In this document: piece after piece, positions 60,026-64,000 of the stretch
Layout of the letters: the number at the start of each line of letters is the position of its first letter
Numbering within the stretch: position 1 is the first letter of the stretch
Assembly: GCA_050331695.1 (NCBI GenBank)
Contig: JBHJGP010000014.1
Span: 1 to 64,000 of the forward strand
Direction: 5' to 3'
DNA: 64,000 nucleotides
Source: JBHJGP01 sp050331695
Lineage (GTDB): Bacteria; Pseudomonadota; Alphaproteobacteria; Geminicoccales; Geminicoccaceae
The notes under the pieces: generated by a model
Told to the model about the DNA's origin: nothing
Seen by the model: the letters and a program-made list of their open reading frames with translations, nothing else
Databases searched by the model: none
Position numbers and translations under genes: made by a program

Positions 60026-61069
60026 TCAGTTGTCGGCCAGATAGGCTGTCAGGATCTTCCGGGCGGCCTCGAGATCGGCTTTGTGGATCATCTCGCAGAC
60101 CGTGTGGATGTAACGGGTGCCGACGACGATGCCGATCGCCCTGGCGCCAGCGGCCGCCTGTTGGGCTGCGGCACCGTCCTGGCCGCCCGAGCGAAGCATT
60201 GTGCGCTGATAGGCGATCCCGTCGCGCTTCGCGATCTCCTCGAACGTCGCCGCCAGTTCGCGGTCGGCGATGAAACTGGAGTCCTTGACATGCAGACCGA
60301 AGCCCTTGCCCTGTTCGGTGGTCCGGTCCTGCTCCGAGACACCGGGCGTGTCGCAGGCGAGCGTCGTGTCGATGCCGATACCGATATCCGGACGCACGGC
60401 GAAGGCGGCGGTCCGGGCGCCGCGAAGCCCAACCTCCTCCTGGGAGGTGAAGGCCACGTGGATTTCTGCGCCGTGCTCGCTGTCACCTAAGGCCCTGATA
60501 GCCTCGATGCCGAGCCAACAGGCGATACGATTGTCGAGAGCCTTCGAGACGATCCTGTCGCCGATTTCGATCAGCGGTTCGTCCATGGTGACCATGTCGC
60601 CGATCTGCACGCGTTTCTTGGTGTCTTCGCCGAGACCGAGATCGACGAAGAACTCCGAGATCTTCGGCACCTTGGTGCGGTCTTCCGGCGCCTGGAGATG
60701 CACCGGTTTGCCGCCGGGGTTCATCACGCCCCGATAATCGCCATCATCGGTCGAGACCAGAACACGACGGGAGAACAGGTTGCGCGGATCGAAGCCACCC
60801 ACCGGGTGGAGGTAGACGAAGCCGCTGTCGGATATATGGGAAACCAGGAAGCCGATCTCGTCCATATGGCAGAGCAGCATGATTTTCAGCGCCTGCTCGT
60901 CGTCGTTCGACCGTCTTGATCGCCGAACGCAGAGCAACGAGCCGATCGGATCGGTCCGGATCTCGTCGAAAAGCCCTTCGACCTCCTACACGATCAGCTC
61001 CCGGATACGGTGCTCGTGACCCGGCACGCCCGGCGTTTCACAGAGCCGTTTTAAGAGGTCGATGTTCAA
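60026..61069 (-). pseudogene. M42 glutamyl aminopeptidase-type gene interrupted by in-frame TAG
   Basis: The frame from TTG 61069 gives a standard M42 start (LLKRLCETPGVPGHEHRIRE) and then TAG at 60986-60988. The same frame continues EVEGLFDEIRTDPIGSLLCV to TGA at 60026. The metal site is complete after the stop: LLCHMDEIGF (His-x-Asp), SKALDNRIACW (Asp), TSQEEVGLRGARTA (Glu-Glu), GIDTTLACDTPG (Asp) and TRYIHTVCEMIH (His). Total length (348 codons) is normal. Translation could restart inside, but would lose the first 25-30 residues, including the N-terminal P-G-V-P-G-H loop. Third gene in the window with this kind of single amber codon. Confidence 0.78.
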
Positions 61070-61166
61070 GACTGTCTCCAGGAGGTTTCCAAGCTTGGAC
61101 TAAAACTATGTGGCGCCGGAGCGACGGCGGGCGGTAACCCGAAGGAAAGGCCACGCCGGCCGTCGT

Positions 61167-61910
61167 TCAGCCGTCGAAGGTAACCTCGGAGGCGAGCACG
61201 GCACCCCGCGACGCCATTAAGTACAGGCCGACATGGTGGGTTAGCGCTTGCGGATGGGCGGCGGTCGCCGGCAGACCGAGCTCTCGCACCGCCTCAGCCG
61301 ACAAATCGTAGGTCGCACAGGCCGAGCTTTGAACGACGATGTCGCGGACACTTCCCATAAGCCCGTGATTACGCGCGGACAACAAGGTCAAAACCAGATC
61401 GAGCACGCAGATGTCGGTACAGATGCCGATGATGAGGACTGTTTTGAGCCCGTAATCGTTCGCCCAGGCGGTTAATCGGTTGTGATGCCAGCCGTCCTCA
61501 GCCGTCTCGATGGCGCCGACAAAGCCGTTTATGCAATCCTTGCGGACAAGGGTCGCCGTATCGGCCCCTTCCAGCCATTCCAGTTCCGGAACCAAATTTT
61601 CCTCACCCGTGCCCAGCTCGCAGTGGGGTGGGTAGGGCGGTTCGGGCTTGCCCGGTTCGTGGGTGTCGAGAAAGGCGAGGACCGGCCTGTTCGCCTCGGT
61701 GAAGATCCGGGCCAGCCGATCCGTTTCCACGACCATGGCCGACACTTGGGCGTTGGGCTCGGCGGGCGCCAGATTGCCGGCGCCGACCGTGCAGAACCCG
61801 TTCACCTCGTCGACGATGATCAGCCCCGCCGACGCCAGGTCAACGACCCCGGGTGCGAGATCGATCGGTAGTGCCGATTGCAGCGCCGGCAGAAGCGCGT
61901 CTTCGTTCAT
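61167..61910 (-). CDS. Isochorismatase-family cysteine hydrolase (nicotinamidase-like)
   Basis: 247 residues. LASAGLIIVDEVNGFCTVGA (catalytic Asp in V-D-E), LVRKDCINGFVGAIE (Lys) and TVLIIGICTDICVLDLVLTL with the nucleophilic Cys in G-I-C-T-D-I-C. FLDTHEPGKPEPPYPPHCEL has metal-binding D-x-H and H. It hydrolyses an amide or vinyl-ether substrate such as nicotinamide or isochorismate; the P-PHC pattern (PPYPPHCELG) is typical of nicotinamidase PncA. Alone between the peptidase and DUF2189 genes. Confidence 0.88.
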   Translation of the reverse strand: MNEDALLPALQSALPIDLAPGVVDLASAGLIIVDEVNGFCTVGAGNLAPAEPNAQVSAMVVETDRLARIFTEANRPVLAFLDTHEPGKPEPPYPPHCELGTGEENLVPELEWLEGADTATLVRKDCINGFVGAIETAEDGWHHNRLTAWANDYGLKTVLIIGICTDICVLDLVLTLLSARNHGLMGSVRDIVVQSSACATYDLSAEAVRELGLPATAAHPQALTHHVGLYLMASRGAVLASEVTFDG

Positions 61911-61944
61911 GGCCGAGGATCTGGCTTCATGGGTGGGGACCGGG

Positions 61945-62751
61945 TCAGCGGCCGATGACCCGGCGATACATATGCCAGGTGCTGTGGCCGAGCACCGGCA
62001 GGACCACGGCCAGGCCTAGAAAGGCGGGAATGCAGGCGGCAAACATCGAGACACCGATCACCAGCGCCCACAGGCCCATCGGCTTCGGGTTTCTGGCAAC
62101 CGCTCTGACCGACGTTTCGATCGCGGTGAGCGCATCGACTTTGCGGTCGATCAGCATGGGGAAGGAGACCGCGCTGATGGCGAAAACGACCAGGGCGAAG
62201 ACGGCGCCTGTGGCATTGCCGATGATGATCAGGGCCCAGCCGCCGGCGGTGGTGAATAGCGCGTTGATGAAGGCGCCGAAGCTTTCGGGCGCATCACCCA
62301 TCGTCGTGGTGTAGATCCCTTGCGCCACCTCGATCCAGATGAAGAAAGCGACCAAAAGCGCGCCGGCTAAGATGACGATCTGGCCGATGGACGGCGAGCG
62401 CAGCACGCTGAACATGAAACGCCAATGCGTGTCCTCGCCTCGCTCGCGTCTGCGACTGAGCTCGTAAATGCCGAGACCCGTGAGGGGGCCCAGGAGCGCG
62501 AAACCGCCGATGAGCGGAAAGGCGAGCGCTGACAAGTTGTAGTTGAACGTGAACACGATCAGCAACGCGCCGATTGCGATGTAGAGCGCAACGAAGAATA
62601 TGGTGTGCGTCGGCATGGCTCGAAAGTCGAGCAACCCCTCACGTAGCGCCGCTTCCACGTCGGCGACCGAAATCTTTTTGACGTTGGGTATCTCGTCACC
62701 CGGTGAAATGTCGATGACACCCGCGTCTTGATCAGCGTCGCCCGTCGCCAT
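61945..62751 (-). CDS. DUF2189 membrane protein
   Basis: 268 residues from ATG 62751 (GAGGAGGACAGG upstream). Six hydrophobic helices: TIFFVALYIAIGALLIVFTF, LAFPLIGGFALLGPLTGLGI, IGQIVILAGALLVAFFIWIE, LFTTAGGWALIIIGNATGAV, FALVVFAISAVSFPMLIDRK and WALVIGVSMFAACIPAFLGL. The AFPLIGGFALLGPLTGLGIY block and the N-term hydrophilic DxxWLRRG-like lead (ISVADVEAALREGLLDFRAM) are typical of DUF2189, found in alphaproteobacteria near cytochrome c oxidase genes. Function unknown. Confidence 0.85.
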   Translation of the reverse strand: MATGDADQDAGVIDISPGDEIPNVKKISVADVEAALREGLLDFRAMPTHTIFFVALYIAIGALLIVFTFNYNLSALAFPLIGGFALLGPLTGLGIYELSRRRERGEDTHWRFMFSVLRSPSIGQIVILAGALLVAFFIWIEVAQGIYTTTMGDAPESFGAFINALFTTAGGWALIIIGNATGAVFALVVFAISAVSFPMLIDRKVDALTAIETSVRAVARNPKPMGLWALVIGVSMFAACIPAFLGLAVVLPVLGHSTWHMYRRVIGR

Positions 62752-63020
62752 GGCCCTGTCCTCCTCTGATCACCATCCCATGCAACCACGACCTCGGCTT
62801 CCCGCTTAAGGGAACCCAACCCGGCAATGGAAGCCGCGCGATTGCCTGCTATTGGTGAAGTAGGTCGGTGGTCGATGTAAAGGAGGCTTTGCGCACGGTC
62901 GACGCTCGAGTGGAGGTTTTTACCGTAAGCTGCGGCGAGCCCGAGCGGTGTTAGGGTTCTCTCCGCTTTGATCGATCTGACAAGAACCACCTTGCCAAGG
63001 ATACGGAAGCGAAAGGTGTC

Positions 63021-63641
63021 ATGGATTTCAATGGTTTGATTGTTTTTGCGGCGGCCCTCACGGTCGCGGCAGCGACCCCTGGCCCGGGGGTGGCCGCGGT
63101 CGTCGGCCGAGTATTGGGTTTCGGCAGGTCGGGCACCTTTTCGTTCGTCGCCGGTGTGACCCTGGGAGATGTGATCTGGCTGGCGATCGCCGTGACCGGG
63201 CTCGCGGTCATTGCCCAAACCTTCCAAGAGATTTTTCTCGTCATCAAATATGGTGGCGCAGCCTATCTGCTCTGGCTCGCCTGTAAACTGAGGAACGCAC
63301 CGCTCGCCCCGGAGCCCTTGGTCGTTCGAAGGAGGTCTGCCAGTGGCTTCCGGTTGTTTGCGGCCGGCCTGGTCGTGACTATGGGCAACCCGAAAACGAT
63401 GATCTTCTATTTGGCGCTGCTTCCCAATCTCCTGCCGGTAGACGCGATCGATCCCTGGTCCTTCGCTCAACTGGTCGGGATCGTTCTGGTCGTCCTCGGC
63501 GGCGTGCTCGGTGGCTACGTCGCTCTGGCCCTGAAGGCGCGCCAGCTTTTTCGGAGCGAGCAGGCCATGCGTTGGGTCAATCGAACCAGTGGCACGATCA
63601 TGGCGAGTGCCGCGGTCGCCATCGCCGCTCGCGAGAACTAG
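63021..63641 (+). CDS. LysE-family translocator
   Basis: 206 residues. FNGLIVFAAALTVAAATPGP and GVAAVVGRVLGFGRSGTFSF are the N-terminal LysE motif; ITVVAGGFLLG-like helices follow and NPKTMIFYLALLPNLLPVDA is the conserved internal block. Second LysE-family exporter of the window (the first at 6613). Substrate unknown. RBS AAAGGTG precedes the ATG. It ends in TAG and converges with the EAL gene across 37 bp. The 270 bp upstream hold no gene. Confidence 0.88.
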   Translation: MDFNGLIVFAAALTVAAATPGPGVAAVVGRVLGFGRSGTFSFVAGVTLGDVIWLAIAVTGLAVIAQTFQEIFLVIKYGGAAYLLWLACKLRNAPLAPEPLVVRRRSASGFRLFAAGLVVTMGNPKTMIFYLALLPNLLPVDAIDPWSFAQLVGIVLVVLGGVLGGYVALALKARQLFRSEQAMRWVNRTSGTIMASAAVAIAAREN

Positions 63642-63678
63642 AGCAACCTTGCGTTCGAATGGAGGCGGCCAAGTTGCT

Positions 63679-64000
63679 TTAGGCGGGACGTAGCAGGATG
63701 ACGCCGGATGGCGCGCCTTCCTGAGTGACGACTGAACCCTTCGACACCAGCGCTTGAGCATCCACGGCGCGCAGGGGCTTGGCGAACAGGTAACCCTGGA
63801 ATTCGCTGCAGCCCATGTCGGTGAGGATCGCCACCTGATCCTCGTTTTCGACGCCTTCCGCCACGGTCCGGCAACCCAGGCCCTCGGCCATGGCGATGAG
63901 CGAGCGGACGATTGTCGGCGCCCGCGGATCATGGCTGAGCTTGGCGATCAAGGATCGATCGATCTTGATCACATCCACCGGCAGATCGACGAACCGGGCG
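63679..64000 (-). CDS. EAL-domain protein, C-terminal part (runs off the window)
   Basis: The visible 107 or so codons are the end of an EAL phosphodiesterase domain: DVIKIDRSLIAKLSHDPRAP, MAEGLGCRTVAEGVENEDQV and GCSEFQGYLFAKPL. The catalytic Lys (I-K-I-D) and Glu (V-A-E-G-V-E) are present, so the domain may be active against cyclic di-GMP. The frame stays open to base 64000, and the start and any GGDEF or sensor domains lie beyond. Ends in TAA. Confidence 0.9.
   Translation of the reverse strand, partial: ARFVDLPVDVIKIDRSLIAKLSHDPRAPTIVRSLIAMAEGLGCRTVAEGVENEDQVAILTDMGCSEFQGYLFAKPLRAVDAQALVSKGSVVTQEGAPSGVILLRPA

Noticed and set aside
15131..63641. Genome-wide reassignment of TAG to an amino acid
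   Set aside because: At least eleven genes here end in TAG at natural positions (FkbM, nitrilase, haem peroxidase before its terminator, sulfotransferase, MalG-like permease, ParD, LOV protein, LysE and others). Full reassignment would extend all of these.
62559..63932. 457-codon open frame on the - strand at the right end
   Set aside because: It runs across the LysE gene and the DUF2189 start and has no recognisable domain; it is a GC-rich shadow.
1..64000. CRISPR arrays, tRNA or rRNA genes, insertion sequences, phage genes
   Set aside because: I found no regularly spaced repeats, cloverleaf-like segments, transposase or integrase motifs, or phage structural genes by reading both strands.

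Overview
The window looks like chromosomal DNA of a high-GC alphaproteobacterium (inference). Codon third positions are GC-rich, TGA is the commonest stop, and GTG/TTG starts are frequent. Several families fit such a genome: DUF4396, PaiB, DctP-type TRAP receptors, GMC/gluconate-dehydrogenase pairs, ParDE and DUF2189. I see no tRNA, rRNA, CRISPR array, insertion sequence or phage block. The one compositional outlier is an AT-rich stretch at about 200-900.

Layout. 1-2.9 kb: AT-rich stretch with a frameshifted small membrane-protein gene, then an FkbM-type methyltransferase flanked by a complete VOC gene and a truncated second copy of it. 2.9-8.8 kb: copper amine oxidase, DUF4396 membrane protein, nitrilase, LysE exporter and an animal-type haem peroxidase. 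9-21.3 kb: GT87-type membrane protein, exonuclease III, then surface-polysaccharide genes (flippase, Wzz/BY-kinase, an interrupted glycosyltransferase, sulfotransferase, GT2) mixed with a nuclease-like protein, an NTF2-like protein and an MBL-fold hydrolase. 21.3-25.1 kb: sugar ABC transporter (binding protein, two permeases) with a SIS isomerase and no ATPase. 25.3-28.4 kb: di-haem cytochrome c peroxidase with a chemoreceptor. 28.9-31.4 kb: a RimB-like protease / RimK / AspA-like operon. 31.4-36.9 kb: two methyltransferases (one interrupted), PaiB, a small ATPase, SDR, FAD oxidoreductase and NrdR. 36.9-41.7 kb: cupin, ParDE, flavin monooxygenase with an orphan DctP receptor, and a TetR regulator with a clear palindromic operator. 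41.6-49.2 kb: VOC proteins, Nudix, SAF-domain oxidoreductase, DksA-like protein, serine hydrolase, enolase-superfamily enzyme, diaminopropionate ammonia-lyase-like enzyme and an amidase-like lipoprotein. 49.3-59 kb: Tat-exported GMC dehydrogenase pair, glyoxalase, a single-domain LOV photoreceptor, nitroreductase-MarR operon with operator, TrkH and asparagine synthetase. 59-64 kb: DUF1989 protein, interrupted M42 peptidase, isochorismatase, DUF2189 protein, LysE, and the end of an EAL-domain protein.

The most unusual observation is that three unrelated, otherwise intact genes (glycosyltransferase at 15.1 kb, methyltransferase at 32.4 kb, M42 peptidase at 60 kb) are each interrupted by one in-frame codon, and in all three it is TAG. 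At least eleven other genes here use TAG as an ordinary terminator, so wholesale reassignment is unlikely. Amber suppression or recoding, recent nonsense mutation, or consensus error remain open. Other notable items are a LOV protein with every flavin-contact residue at canonical spacing, two near-ideal palindromic operators (TetR, MarR), a 3' relic of a zinc alcohol dehydrogenase before asnB, and a TAG-GTG in-frame junction between two genes at 48.5 kb.
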